Shown one piece after another: positions 7,997-14,538 of a stretch of 14,952 bases of DNA. The position numbers were made by a program, and so were the translations under genes. This DNA comes from an uncultured Bacilli bacterium (GTDB lineage: Bacteria > Bacillota_I > Bacilli_A > RF39 > UBA660), in the NCBI GenBank assembly GCA_944363745.1, contig CALVVD010000011.1:1-14952 (forward strand), written 5' to 3'. Position 1 is the stretch's first letter, and every line of letters begins with the position of its first letter. A model generated the notes under the pieces. That model saw nothing but the letters and a program-made list of their open reading frames with translations. It was not told the DNA's origin and ran no database searches.

Positions 7997-8963
7997 AAAG
8001 TTCCTCCTTAAACTCTTCTAATACTTGTAGTATATCACATATCTTAGTCATTTTATAAATTTTATTTTTAATATCATTACTTCCTTTAACACCCTTTAAG
8101 TACCATCCTACATGACTTCTTATTTCAAGTACTGCCTGCCTCTCACTTTTTAAGTCACTTAACATCTTTAAATGTTTAATACACATATCTATTTTATCAG
8201 TAGTTGTAGGTAGTGTATAAGGTTTTCCTTCAAGATATAAAACAGTATTCCTAATAAGCCAAGGATTACCTAAAGCAGCTCTTCCTATCATAACTGCATC
8301 ACACCCCGTAAAATCTAACATCTCTTTCGCTTTCTCGGGACTAGTAACATCACCATTACCAATTACTGGAATTTTAACACTATTTTTGACATCACGTATT
8401 ATATTCCAATCTGCTTTACCAGAATATCCTTGACTTCTTGTTCTCCCATGGACAGTAATAGCACTAGCACCTGCTTCTTCACAAATTTTAGCAATTTCTA
8501 CAGCATTTATATGATTAGCATCCCATCCACTGCGTATTTTAACAGTAACAGGGCATTTAACAGCATTTACCACAGCCTTAACTATCTCTTTTACTTTATT
8601 AGGATTTTTAAGCAAGGCACTACCTGCTTGGGCTCTTAAAGCCACTTTAGGAACAGGACACCCCATATTAATATCAATAATATCAGGTCTCATTTCTTTC
8701 TCTATATATTTAGCAGCCTCTACAAAGCTATCTACATCACTACCAAATATCTGTTGTGCGATAGGACGTTCAACATCTTCCATATAAAGCATATCGATAG
8801 TTTTCTTATTATCATAACATATAGCCTTATCACTAACCATCTCAGCATAGATAAGTCCACACCCCATCTCTTTAACTATCTTACGATAAGCACTATTACA
8901 AATACCTGCCATAGGAGCAAGAACAACTCTATTTTCTATTTCAACATTACCTATTTTCCACAT
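7974..8963 (-). CDS. dusB: tRNA-dihydrouridine synthase, DusB type
   Basis: FMN-dependent reductase that turns selected uridines of tRNA into dihydrouridine. The TIM-barrel signatures are in order: VVLAPMAG (13-20), the active-site segment DINMGCP (97-103) with catalytic Cys102, VTVKIRSGW (139-147), ITVHGRTR (169-176), VIGNGDV (200-206) and MIGRAALGNPW (225-235) for FMN phosphate binding. At 329 residues the length is normal. A GTG at 8970-8972 could extend the frame by three residues, but the ATG at 8961-8963 is 8 nt after a GGG ribosome site and gives the usual family start. It heads the tightly overlapped dus-RDD-lysS run, matching the dus-lysS neighbourhood of Bacillus. I found no convincing promoter directly before it. 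Confidence 0.96.
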   Translation of the reverse strand: MWKIGNVEIENRVVLAPMAGICNSAYRKIVKEMGCGLIYAEMVSDKAICYDNKKTIDMLYMEDVERPIAQQIFGSDVDSFVEAAKYIEKEMRPDIIDINMGCPVPKVALRAQAGSALLKNPNKVKEIVKAVVNAVKCPVTVKIRSGWDANHINAVEIAKICEEAGASAITVHGRTRSQGYSGKADWNIIRDVKNSVKIPVIGNGDVTSPEKAKEMLDFTGCDAVMIGRAALGNPWLIRNTVLYLEGKPYTLPTTTDKIDMCIKHLKMLSDLKSERQAVLEIRSHVGWYLKGVKGSNDIKNKIYKMTKICDILQVLEEFKEELYEEEKCL

Positions 8964-8979
8964 ATAAATCACCCAACAC

Positions 8980-9008
8980 TTGCAAAATATAAACTTTTAT
9001 GTTACTAT
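8980..9008 (+). promoter_or_regulatory. Possible promoter of a convergent antisense RNA
   Basis: On the plus strand, TTGCAA (8980-8985) and TACTAT (9003-9008) are 17 bases apart, with a TG extension at 9000-9001 (extended -10). Each box matches consensus at only 4 of 6 positions in an AT-rich context. Support comes mainly from the strong plus-strand terminator about 100 bases downstream. Confidence 0.35.
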
Positions 9009-9067
9009 GAATATGTAAAAGAAATTTACATAAAATATTAAGGGAACATTTAGCATTGGATAACTAG

Positions 9068-9080
9068 ATGTCTACCCCCC
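9068..9080 (-). promoter_or_regulatory. 3' pairing element of the small-peptide mRNA
   Basis: On the minus strand GGGGGGTAGACAT can pair with TGTCTACCTCC (9245-9255) in the leader of the small-peptide message, giving 11 pairs with one G-U. It can pair instead with ATGTCTA at 9103-9109. The first pairing would occupy the anti-Shine-Dalgarno strand of the leader hairpin. It is functional only if the message reaches this far, which I infer. Confidence 0.4.
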
Positions 9081-9103
9081 AAAAATATTTAATTAAAGGT
9101 GAT

Positions 9104-9141
9104 AGACATTAATCTTTATAAAAGATTAAGTGTCTTTTTTT
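9104..9141 (+). terminator. Rho-independent terminator, plus strand
   Basis: The left arm AGACATTAATCTTT (9104-9117) and right arm AAAGATTAAGTGTCT (9121-9135) form a stem of about 14 pairs with one bulged base and a 3-nt loop, followed by seven T (9135-9141). Read on the minus strand the hairpin is not followed by a T run, so it is directional. It spans the stop codon of the small peptide gene on the other strand. Confidence 0.75.
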
Positions 9142-9224
9142 ATTTCTGTTATTAGGAGAATAACGAGGAACAAAATGATACAGACATAACGTAATACCTT
9201 CAATATAAATACACGTTTCTTCAT
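9126..9224 (-). CDS. Small hydrophobic peptide, candidate type I toxin (32 aa)
   Basis: Encodes 32 residues: a basic N terminus (MKKR), a membrane-spanning core (YVCIILFLVILLI, residues 13-25) and a short charged tail ending EIKKDT. This is the plan of Fst, TxpA and Ldr-type membrane toxins, although I recognise no specific family. A perfect AAAGGAGG ribosome site lies 10 nt before the ATG and is locked in a hairpin. A strong sigma-A promoter is 59 bases upstream of the ATG, giving a leader of about 50 nt. The frame lies inside a longer 71-codon frame in another phase, which begins in the promoter and has no ribosome site, so the short frame is the credible gene. A convergent terminator and possible antisense RNA complete a type I toxin-antitoxin layout. 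Toxicity is inferred; a regulatory leader peptide for dus is the main alternative. Confidence 0.6.
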   Translation of the reverse strand: MKKRVFILKVLRYVCIILFLVILLITEIKKDT

Positions 9225-9233
9225 CTATATCAA

Positions 9234-9250
9234 ACCTCCTTTCCGGAGGT
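9234..9250 (-). promoter_or_regulatory. Shine-Dalgarno-sequestering hairpin
   Basis: On the minus strand ACCTCC (9245-9250) pairs perfectly with GGAGGT (9234-9239) around a GGAAA loop. This hides the entire GGAGG ribosome site of the 32-residue peptide. Such occlusion of the toxin ribosome site is characteristic of type I toxin messages. Confidence 0.7.
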
Positions 9251-9282
9251 AGACACCCTACTACTAAAATTCCCTTAGACAT

Positions 9283-9311
9283 ATTATATACTAAAGACAA
9301 TTTTGATACAA
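9283..9311 (-). promoter_or_regulatory. Sigma-A promoter of the small hydrophobic peptide gene
   Basis: TTGTAT (9306-9311) and a perfect TATAAT (9283-9288), exactly 17 bases apart on the minus strand. The predicted start of transcription is near 9275. The promoter begins 17 bases after the stop codon of the 230-residue gene, so the peptide gene is an independent transcription unit. It could also feed the dus operon, because no minus-strand terminator follows. Confidence 0.8.
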
Positions 9312-9327
9312 GTATTTTTTTCACAAA

Positions 9328-10020
9328 TTAGATACTTATTTTTTTTATGCTATTACGATATAAAGTTAATACTTTTGAAGATTCAGATATAGTTTCTTCA
9401 TTATCAAATCCTAAAATATCAGTAATTGTATCATCATCTAATCTATTAGGAAGTTGCATTTTTAAAGATAAATCAAAGAGTTGAAAAGGAGTTTTATTAC
9501 AAATCACAGGATAAGATAAAAGTTTATCAAAATTTCCTTGTTCTAAATAATGCAATCCCGCCAAACTTTCACTTAAAAGTAATAAATGAGAAAACCTATA
9601 CCATGTATTAGGATTGTTATATGAACGAATGCTTTCATAATTATCTAATGGTAAAAGCACACTATCACTAAATATACTGAACATGTCATTACCATTATCA
9701 ACTTGTACTACATTAAAATCTAAACATCTACTAAAATAATAATCTCTTAACAAATTTTCTCTAACTACTTGTTCATAATCTGTTGCATAGCTATCATATA
9801 TTAACTTTGTATAAAATAATCTATTTTTTTCATCTAAAAGACTTATATCTATTGTCTTACCTTCTGAAATCATATCAACTAAATCTTTATTAAGAGTTTC
9901 TAATGTTAAAAACTTCTTTATTGAATTTTCTACTTTGTATTTTCTTATTTCTTTTCTGATTCCTTCTAATTCATAAACTAATATTTTCTTTCTATCTTCA
10001 CTAAAGTCATATAATTTCAT
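9328..10020 (-). CDS. Uncharacterised 230-residue soluble protein coupled to mscL
   Basis: I do not recognise a family. The protein is soluble and acidic-to-neutral, with a charged helical N-terminal third (residues 1-60, ending around MISEGKTIDISLLDEKNR) and no signal peptide, membrane segment, Walker motif or metal-binding motif that I can see. It is rich in Leu, Asp, Ser and Tyr. The coding evidence is good: a long frame with native codon use, a GGAGG ribosome site in the 3' end of mscL, and a start codon that shares one base with the mscL stop (TAATG). Translational coupling suggests a joint role or at least joint expression with the channel. A new promoter follows 17 bases after its stop, so it is the last gene of this unit. 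Confidence 0.8.
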   Translation of the reverse strand: MKLYDFSEDRKKILVYELEGIRKEIRKYKVENSIKKFLTLETLNKDLVDMISEGKTIDISLLDEKNRLFYTKLIYDSYATDYEQVVRENLLRDYYFSRCLDFNVVQVDNGNDMFSIFSDSVLLPLDNYESIRSYNNPNTWYRFSHLLLLSESLAGLHYLEQGNFDKLLSYPVICNKTPFQLFDLSLKMQLPNRLDDDTITDILGFDNEETISESSKVLTLYRNSIKKISI

Positions 10021-10457
10021 TATCTTTTTCCTCCAACTTTCTTATTATCTTTTAACAAATCTCTAATCTCTTCAAGTAACACTACTTGTTCATCCTTTTT
10101 CTTCTCTTCTTTTTTATGTTCAATTCCTAACTTCTTATCTGCTCTATCTCTAATATTAGTAACTATCTTAACCATTACAAAAATACAAATAGCAATAATT
10201 GAAAAGTCAACAATACTCTGTATAAAAGAACCATACATAATAGAAGCATCACCTATTTTAATAGATAAGTCACTAAAATCAAGACCTCCTAATATAACCC
10301 CAAGTAAAGGCATAAATATATCATCTACTAAACTACTAACTATTTTAGAAAAAGACCCACCAATAATAACACCAATAGCCATATCTAAAACAGCACCTCT
10401 ACTAATAAACTTTCTAAATTCCCCTATTTCTTTTGCAACTTTTTTCTTAGCTTTCAT
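10020..10457 (-). CDS. mscL: Large-conductance mechanosensitive channel
   Basis: Pentameric membrane channel that opens under high membrane tension and releases solutes on hypo-osmotic shock. The amphipathic N-terminal helix (about 8-19, EIGEFRKFISRG) runs into the first helix with the pore pattern VLDMAIGVIIGGSFSKIVSSLV (23-44). The loop VDDIFMPLLG (44-53) and second helix (about 80-100) follow, and the lysine-rich C-terminal helix ends in the usual LLEEIRDLLK (127-136). The length, 145 residues, is normal. An ATG at 10470-10472 also exists, but the ATG at 10455-10457 sits 8 nt after a strong GGAGG, so I use it. It has its own promoter overlapping the ftsH terminator, and its stop overlaps the start of the next gene. 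Confidence 0.97.
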   Translation of the reverse strand: MKAKKKVAKEIGEFRKFISRGAVLDMAIGVIIGGSFSKIVSSLVDDIFMPLLGVILGGLDFSDLSIKIGDASIMYGSFIQSIVDFSIIAICIFVMVKIVTNIRDRADKKLGIEHKKEEKKKDEQVVLLEEIRDLLKDNKKVGGKR

Positions 10458-10474
10458 AACTACTTCCTCCATCT

Positions 10475-10497
10475 TTTTCCACAGTTTAAGTGGATAA
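10475..10497. other. Inverted pair of DnaA-box-like nonamers
   Basis: TTTTCCACA on the plus strand (10475-10483) fits the TTWTNCACA consensus, and TTATCCACT on the minus strand (10489-10497) matches TTATCCACA at 8 of 9. They lie head to head in the mscL leader, where they could also form a weak UCCAC/GUGGA RNA hairpin. Two sites are too few for an origin. Confidence 0.3.
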
Positions 10498-10505
10498 CTG
10501 ACTTT

Positions 10506-10534
10506 ATAATACAGAAAAAAGAACTATTTTTCAA
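10506..10534 (-). promoter_or_regulatory. Sigma-A promoter of mscL
   Basis: TTGAAA (10529-10534) and TATTAT (10506-10511), 17 bases apart on the minus strand; each box matches consensus at 5 of 6. The -35 box lies inside the loop of the ftsH terminator and overlaps the ftsH stop region, so mscL expression starts where ftsH transcription should end. Confidence 0.7.
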
Positions 10535-10541
10535 GTTCTTT
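10515..10541 (-). terminator. Terminator of the divIC-tilS-ftsH unit
   Basis: On the minus strand AAAGAACT (10534-10541) pairs with AGTTCTTT (10518-10525), followed by more T (to 10515). The stem includes the last ftsH codons and the TAG. It is AU-rich and so may be leaky. Confidence 0.6.
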
Positions 10542-12491
10542 TATTAGTTCTGCTTTATTCATCTTAGAGTATCCTTTAACTCCCTTTTCTTTAGCAAGTT
10601 CTTTTAACTTAGTTAAACTCATTTTCTCATAGTTAGTTTCCTCTTCTTCTGGAGGCATCTCTCCATGTTCTACTAAATAATCAATTTGTTCTTTAGTTAA
10701 AGTCTCATACTCTAATAATGTTTTTGCAAGTAAATCAAGTAAATCTCTATTTTCTTTAATTATCTTAGTTGCTTCATCATAGCACTTATCGATAATCTTT
10801 CTCATTTCTTGATCTATTTCATGAGCTACTTCATTAGAGAAATTACGACTCTTAGCATAATCTCTACCTAAGAAAGCACTACCTTCTCTTTCTTCTAACT
10901 GCATAGGTCCTAAATCACTCATACCATATTCAGTAACCATAGCTCTTGCTATCTTAGTAGCTTTCTCAAAGTCATTTTGTGCCCCTGTTGTAACTTCCCC
11001 AAAGACAACCTCTTCACTAACACGTCCTGCAAGTAAACCTGTAATTTCTTCAAGTAAATCAGTTTTAGTCTTACAAATCTTCTCTTCACTAGGAATCATC
11101 ATATTATATCCACCTGCAGAACCACGTGGTATAATTGTTACCTTTTGAACATCACTAGCGCCATTTAACTTGATACCAACAACAGCATGACCAGATTCAT
11201 GATATGCAACCAACTTACGATCTGCTTCACTTCTTTTAGTACTAGTCTTAGCAGGTCCCATTAACACTCTATCACTTGCTTCATCTATCTCACTCATCGT
11301 AATAGCATCTTTATTACGTCTAACAGCAAGTAAAGCCGCTTCATTAAGTAAGTTTTCAAGGTCTGCACCAGAATAACCTGGAGTTCTCTTTGCAAGTGCT
11401 GGAATATTAACAGAAGGAGCTAATACTTTGTTACGAGCATGAACTTTAAGTATTTCTTCACGACCCTTTACATCTGGTAAATTAACAGTAACTTGTCTAT
11501 CAAAACGTCCTGGACGAAGAAGTGCAGGATCTAATACATCAGGTCTATTAGTAGCAGCAATAATAATGATACCTTCATTTTCACCAAATCCATCCATCTC
11601 AGTAAGTAATTGGTTTAATGTCTGCTCTCTTTCATCATGTCCACCACCAATTCCAGTACCACGTTGTCTACCTACCGCATCAATCTCATCTATAAAGATA
11701 AGACAAGGAGCAGTTCTCTTAGCTTGTTGGAACATATCACGAACACGACTTGCCCCAACACCAACGAACAACTCAACAAAGTCAGATCCACTAATATAAT
11801 AGAATGGAACATTCGCTTCTCCAGCTACTGCCCTAGCAAGTAAAGTTTTACCTGTTCCTGGAGGACCATATAAAAGTACTCCTTTAGGAATTCTAGCTCC
11901 TAACTTTTGGAACTTTTTAGGATTCTTTAAAAAGTCTATTAACTCTTTAACTTCTTCTTTCTCTTCATTAAGTCCAGCTACATCTTTAAAAGTAACTTTA
12001 TTCTTATCACTAGAAAGCTTAGCTTTACTTTTACCAAAATCAAGTGAATTCTTACCTCCACCCATTTGTTTATTTAAAAACCAAAAGCCAACAACAAGTA
12101 ATAAGATAATTGGTAAGAAATTAACAAGTATTAAAAGAAATGTACTAGCTTCTGGATCACCATTACTAACAATTTCAAAATCATCAGCATCACTAGCTTC
12201 CACAATTTTCTTCATAACTTGATCAGATAAAGGAATTCTAACAAAGAAAGATTCATTTTCTTCATATCCATCTAACTTACCAGTAACTTCATAAACTTGC
12301 GCTCTTTCTCTTGGAGTTATCTCAATACTTTCAACATCCTTATTATTTAATTCATTCATAAACTCATTATAAGTTAATACATTTACTTTTTGACTAGCAA
12401 CACTAACAAAGTAAAAGACTCCAAGCATTACTAAAAGTAAAAATACATAAGGAAGTAAACCTTTTTTAACTACTTTTTTATTTACATTCAT
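10524..12491 (-). CDS. ftsH: ATP-dependent membrane metalloprotease FtsH with a Rho_N-like C-terminal tail
   Basis: Membrane-anchored AAA+ protease that degrades misassembled membrane proteins and selected regulators. Order: first membrane helix (about 11-31), extracytoplasmic domain (32-115), second helix (116-139), then the AAA module with Walker A GPPGTGKT (209-216), Walker B LIFIDE (264-269) and second region of homology [20 protein letters not shown] (313-332). The zinc protease site HESGH is at 431-435, with Asp507 as the likely third ligand. After the usual end near 610, an acidic linker leads to residues 622-655, which read as a Rho_N/SAP-like helical motif ([19 protein letters not shown]). 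This is not part of standard FtsH. The ATG has an AAGGAGAG ribosome site and follows tilS by 18 bases. The hpt gene often found between tilS and ftsH is absent. Confidence 0.98.
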   Translation of the reverse strand: MNVNKKVVKKGLLPYVFLLLVMLGVFYFVSVASQKVNVLTYNEFMNELNNKDVESIEITPRERAQVYEVTGKLDGYEENESFFVRIPLSDQVMKKIVEASDADDFEIVSNGDPEASTFLLILVNFLPIILLLVVGFWFLNKQMGGGKNSLDFGKSKAKLSSDKNKVTFKDVAGLNEEKEEVKELIDFLKNPKKFQKLGARIPKGVLLYGPPGTGKTLLARAVAGEANVPFYYISGSDFVELFVGVGASRVRDMFQQAKRTAPCLIFIDEIDAVGRQRGTGIGGGHDEREQTLNQLLTEMDGFGENEGIIIIAATNRPDVLDPALLRPGRFDRQVTVNLPDVKGREEILKVHARNKVLAPSVNIPALAKRTPGYSGADLENLLNEAALLAVRRNKDAITMSEIDEASDRVLMGPAKTSTKRSEADRKLVAYHESGHAVVGIKLNGASDVQKVTIIPRGSAGGYNMMIPSEEKICKTKTDLLEEITGLLAGRVSEEVVFGEVTTGAQNDFEKATKIARAMVTEYGMSDLGPMQLEEREGSAFLGRDYAKSRNFSNEVAHEIDQEMRKIIDKCYDEATKIIKENRDLLDLLAKTLLEYETLTKEQIDYLVEHGEMPPEEEETNYEKMSLTKLKELAKEKGVKGYSKMNKAELIKELEK

Positions 12492-12509
12492 GAAAAATCT
12501 CTCCTTTTT

Positions 12510-13826
12510 CTACTCATATCTCAGTATTATATCATAAAAATCATTATTAGTCTTATCAAATTTAGATTTTTTTAATCCTGGTATAAAAACAATATGTCCT
12601 AAGCTATCAACAACTACTGGCCACATATCTCTTTCCTTTAAAGGTACTTTTGCATCTATAAAAACATCTTTTACTTTTTTATGACCTCCACCTTTAATAG
12701 AAATTACATCACCAACTTTTCTTGTTCTAACTATCAAAGGTAAAAACACTTCCTTACTAGAAAGTTTAATTATATTATTACTATTCCCTAACACTTCATC
12801 TAATCTTTTTAATTTATGTCCATTAGGAAGTAACACTTCATCACTAACTTCTATTTCATAATTACTTAGTAAAGAAGGATTACGACTAATACTAAGAATA
12901 TTATAACTCTTAACAACTTCTACATCGTTAGGTAAATTAACACTACTATTACTCTTCTTACTCTTAATGATTTTTTCAATTAAATCTAAATGTTTATCAT
13001 TTATAAGAATAAGATCATCCTGATAAAAAGAAGAAATAAATCTTTCTAACACAATCCTTTGTAAAAATTTATTAAGTTCCAAATAATTATCAATATAAAG
13101 TTTATTATCTTTAATCACTTTAATAATCGCTTTACTAGCTTCTTCTTCTATAAAATCATCCGCTTCATTTAAAAGATTACTAAATTTTAAATATTTTAAA
13201 TGAATATTTTTATCTTCATTTTTAAGAAAAGGTAAAACTTCTTTTCTATACCTATTTCTAGTATAAACACTACTATTATTACTAGCATCTATTGCATAAG
13301 GGATATTATATTTATGACAATAATTAACAAGTTCTTCCTTAGTAAGAGATATAAAAGGTCTATATATAAAATATCCATTCATCTTAACAAGTTTCTTAAA
13401 TCCAGCATATCCCTTTAAAGTAGAACCTCTAGCGATTCTCATTAATATTGTTTCCATCAAATCATCACCATGATGTGCTGTTAAAAGACATTTAGCATTA
13501 TATTTTAAAACAACCTCTTCAAAAAAATTATATCTAATATTTCTCGCCTCATTATGAAAATTATCATCACCATATTTTTCTATTTTCATATATTCAAAGA
13601 TTACATCATTCTTTTTACAGAACTCTTCCAATTCAACTTTTTCTACTTCACTAGCTTTTCTTTTACTATGATTAACATGTGCACAAACTAATTTAATATC
13701 ATATTTTTTTCTAAGTTCCAATAAAGTTTTAAACAAAGCCATAGAATCAGGTCCATAACTACAACCAAATACTAAAACATCTCCATCTTTTATTTTTATA
13801 TCTTTATATAATTCTAAAACATCCAT
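12510..13826 (-). CDS. tilS: tRNA(Ile)-lysidine synthetase
   Basis: Converts C34 of the tRNA-Ile CAU anticodon to lysidine so that it reads AUA; essential in most bacteria. The N-type ATP pyrophosphatase domain shows the PP-loop at 22-28 (CSYGPDS, normally SGGxDS), AHVNHSKR (49-56), NEARNIRY (92-99) and the TilS signature TAHHGDDLMETILMRIARGS (116-135). A C-terminal TilS domain follows, including VGDVI and KKVKDVFIDAKVP near the end. The length is 438 residues from the ATG at 13824-13826, which has GGAGG 7 nt upstream. The open frame extends to 13871 but that would overlap divIC without a ribosome site. It lies 16 bases after divIC and 18 before ftsH, in one operon. The Tyr in place of the first PP-loop Gly is noteworthy. 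Confidence 0.95.
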   Translation of the reverse strand: MDVLELYKDIKIKDGDVLVFGCSYGPDSMALFKTLLELRKKYDIKLVCAHVNHSKRKASEVEKVELEEFCKKNDVIFEYMKIEKYGDDNFHNEARNIRYNFFEEVVLKYNAKCLLTAHHGDDLMETILMRIARGSTLKGYAGFKKLVKMNGYFIYRPFISLTKEELVNYCHKYNIPYAIDASNNSSVYTRNRYRKEVLPFLKNEDKNIHLKYLKFSNLLNEADDFIEEEASKAIIKVIKDNKLYIDNYLELNKFLQRIVLERFISSFYQDDLILINDKHLDLIEKIIKSKKSNSSVNLPNDVEVVKSYNILSISRNPSLLSNYEIEVSDEVLLPNGHKLKRLDEVLGNSNNIIKLSSKEVFLPLIVRTRKVGDVISIKGGGHKKVKDVFIDAKVPLKERDMWPVVVDSLGHIVFIPGLKKSKFDKTNNDFYDIILRYE

Positions 13827-13842
13827 TAATAAGCCTCCACAT

Positions 13843-14157
13843 CTATTGTTCGCTATCATTATTATCATCATCAGGTATTTTCAAAATTAATTCACCATCT
13901 TTAGAATAATAATACTTTTCCCTAGCATATCTAGCCACATAATCAGAATCTTGTAATTTATTAACATCAGACTCTAATTCTTCCTCTTTATCCTTTAAAG
14001 AAGCAAGTTCTTTTTTTAGTTCTCCCTTCTCTTGATATTTATTATATATCTCTGTCCAGTATCTAAAAATTGTAAATGTTGTAAATGTAATAACAGCAAA
14101 AGAAATACCAAGTAAAAGAACTGGTCCTAACTTTTTTTTCTTTTTTCTTTTAGCCAT
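13843..14157 (-). CDS. divIC: Septum formation protein DivIC (FtsB-like)
   Basis: Small bitopic divisome protein that works with FtsL and DivIB at the septum. A lysine-rich cytoplasmic N terminus (AKRKKKKK) is followed by one membrane helix (about 10-31), an extracytoplasmic coiled coil (about 34-72; KGELKKELASLKDKEEELES) and the family motif YVARYAREKYYYSKDGELILKIP, then an acidic tail. The length is 104 residues. The ATG at 14155-14157 is preferred; a GTG four codons upstream is possible because the ribosome-site candidates (AGGAAAG, GGGTG) do not decide clearly. It leads the divIC-tilS-ftsH unit from its own strong promoter. In Bacillus, yabR and spoIIE lie between divIC and tilS; they are absent here. 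Confidence 0.92.
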   Translation of the reverse strand: MAKRKKKKKLGPVLLLGISFAVITFTTFTIFRYWTEIYNKYQEKGELKKELASLKDKEEELESDVNKLQDSDYVARYAREKYYYSKDGELILKIPDDDNNDSEQ

Positions 14158-14182
14158 TATAACACCCACTTTCCTAACATAT

Positions 14183-14211
14183 ATTATAGTATCATAAAAA
14201 GACTAGTTCAA
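14183..14211 (-). promoter_or_regulatory. Sigma-A promoter of divIC-tilS-ftsH
   Basis: TTGAAC (14206-14211) and a perfect TATAAT (14183-14188), 17 bases apart on the minus strand, 25 bases before the divIC ATG. The -35 box lies within the loop and stem edge of the yabQ terminator. Confidence 0.82.
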
Positions 14212-14225
14212 TCATTTCTAGTCTT
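14196..14225 (-). terminator. Terminator of yabP-yabQ
   Basis: On the minus strand AAGACTAG (14218-14225) pairs with CTAGTCTT (14199-14206) around an 11-nt loop, followed by T. The stem begins inside the yabQ stop codon, and the loop holds the -35 box of the next promoter. Confidence 0.75.
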
Positions 14226-14538
14226 ATTTTACACTTTTAGGCATATCTTTAGTGGGTTTTAAAAACTTTCTTAATCTTTTAAATAAAGAAAAGCAAGATA
14301 TAAAACCTAAGATTATTAATAAATAGAAATATGGATGAATAATACCTCCATTTATTTTTTTTATTATAAGAAAATATAAAAGTACTAAGTCTAATACAAA
14401 TAACAAATTAAAAATAACTTTAGATATCTTTGTTTTGCTAAATAATAAATTATAGTTAAAATTATAAAGAATAGATAAAACAATCCCATAAATGAAGGAG
14501 AAAATCATAGAAAATACTTGTTCACTTAAACTCATCAT
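14224..14538 (-). CDS. yabQ: YabQ-like spore cortex membrane protein
   Basis: A 104-residue integral membrane protein with four hydrophobic segments (roughly 7-25, 40-60, 66-84 and a short last one). It opens with SLSEQVFSM, as YabQ proteins do, and carries the family-like INGGIIHPYFYLLIILGF segment (62-79). In Bacillus YabQ localises to the forespore membrane and is needed for cortex formation. The start overlaps the yabP stop (ATGA), which together with the lack of a strong ribosome site implies translational coupling. The protein is shorter than Bacillus YabQ, as in many Clostridia and Bacilli from the gut. The family call rests on both sequence pattern and position between yabP and divIC. 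Confidence 0.82.
   Translation of the reverse strand: MMSLSEQVFSMIFSFIYGIVLSILYNFNYNLLFSKTKISKVIFNLLFVLDLVLLYFLIIKKINGGIIHPYFYLLIILGFISCFSLFKRLRKFLKPTKDMPKSVK

Larger units (their letters stand above)
9015..9141 (+). ncRNA. Candidate antisense (antitoxin) RNA, about 125 nt
   Basis: Inferred from a plausible extended -10 promoter at 8980-9008 and a clear terminator at 9104-9141, with no plus-strand protein gene between them. The transcript would overlap, tail to tail, the stop codon, the last five codons and the 3' untranslated region of the small hydrophobic peptide gene. This is the arrangement of txpA/RatA-type type I systems. The plus-strand terminator needs some plus-strand transcript, and this is the simplest candidate. 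The 5' end is uncertain. Confidence 0.35.

Noticed and set aside
8430..9041. Two plus-strand frames (8430-8639 and 8754-9041) antisense to dus
   Set aside because: Both are low-complexity shadows (rich in Ser, Thr, Asn and Ile) of a clear dus gene on the other strand, without ribosome sites or recognisable domains.
7305..9067. A T-box or lysine riboswitch controlling lysS or the dus operon
   Set aside because: lysS starts inside the upstream RDD gene, and the dus leader has neither the T-box consensus near a terminator nor an L-box-like junction.
9109..9324. A 71-codon minus-strand frame starting with GTG and covering the region between the 230-residue gene and dus
   Set aside because: It begins upstream of the -35 box of a strong promoter, has no ribosome site, and its sequence is the out-of-phase shadow of the 32-codon peptide frame, which has a perfect ribosome site.
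9312..9342. A plus-strand hairpin AAGTAT/ATACTT followed by T near the end of the 230-residue gene
   Set aside because: The stem is only six AT-rich pairs with a 16-nt loop, and part of it is coding sequence; too weak to call a terminator.
11566..11843. Two overlapping plus-strand frames inside ftsH
   Set aside because: They lie opposite the highly conserved AAA module of ftsH, are in different phases from each other, and have no ribosome site or family resemblance.
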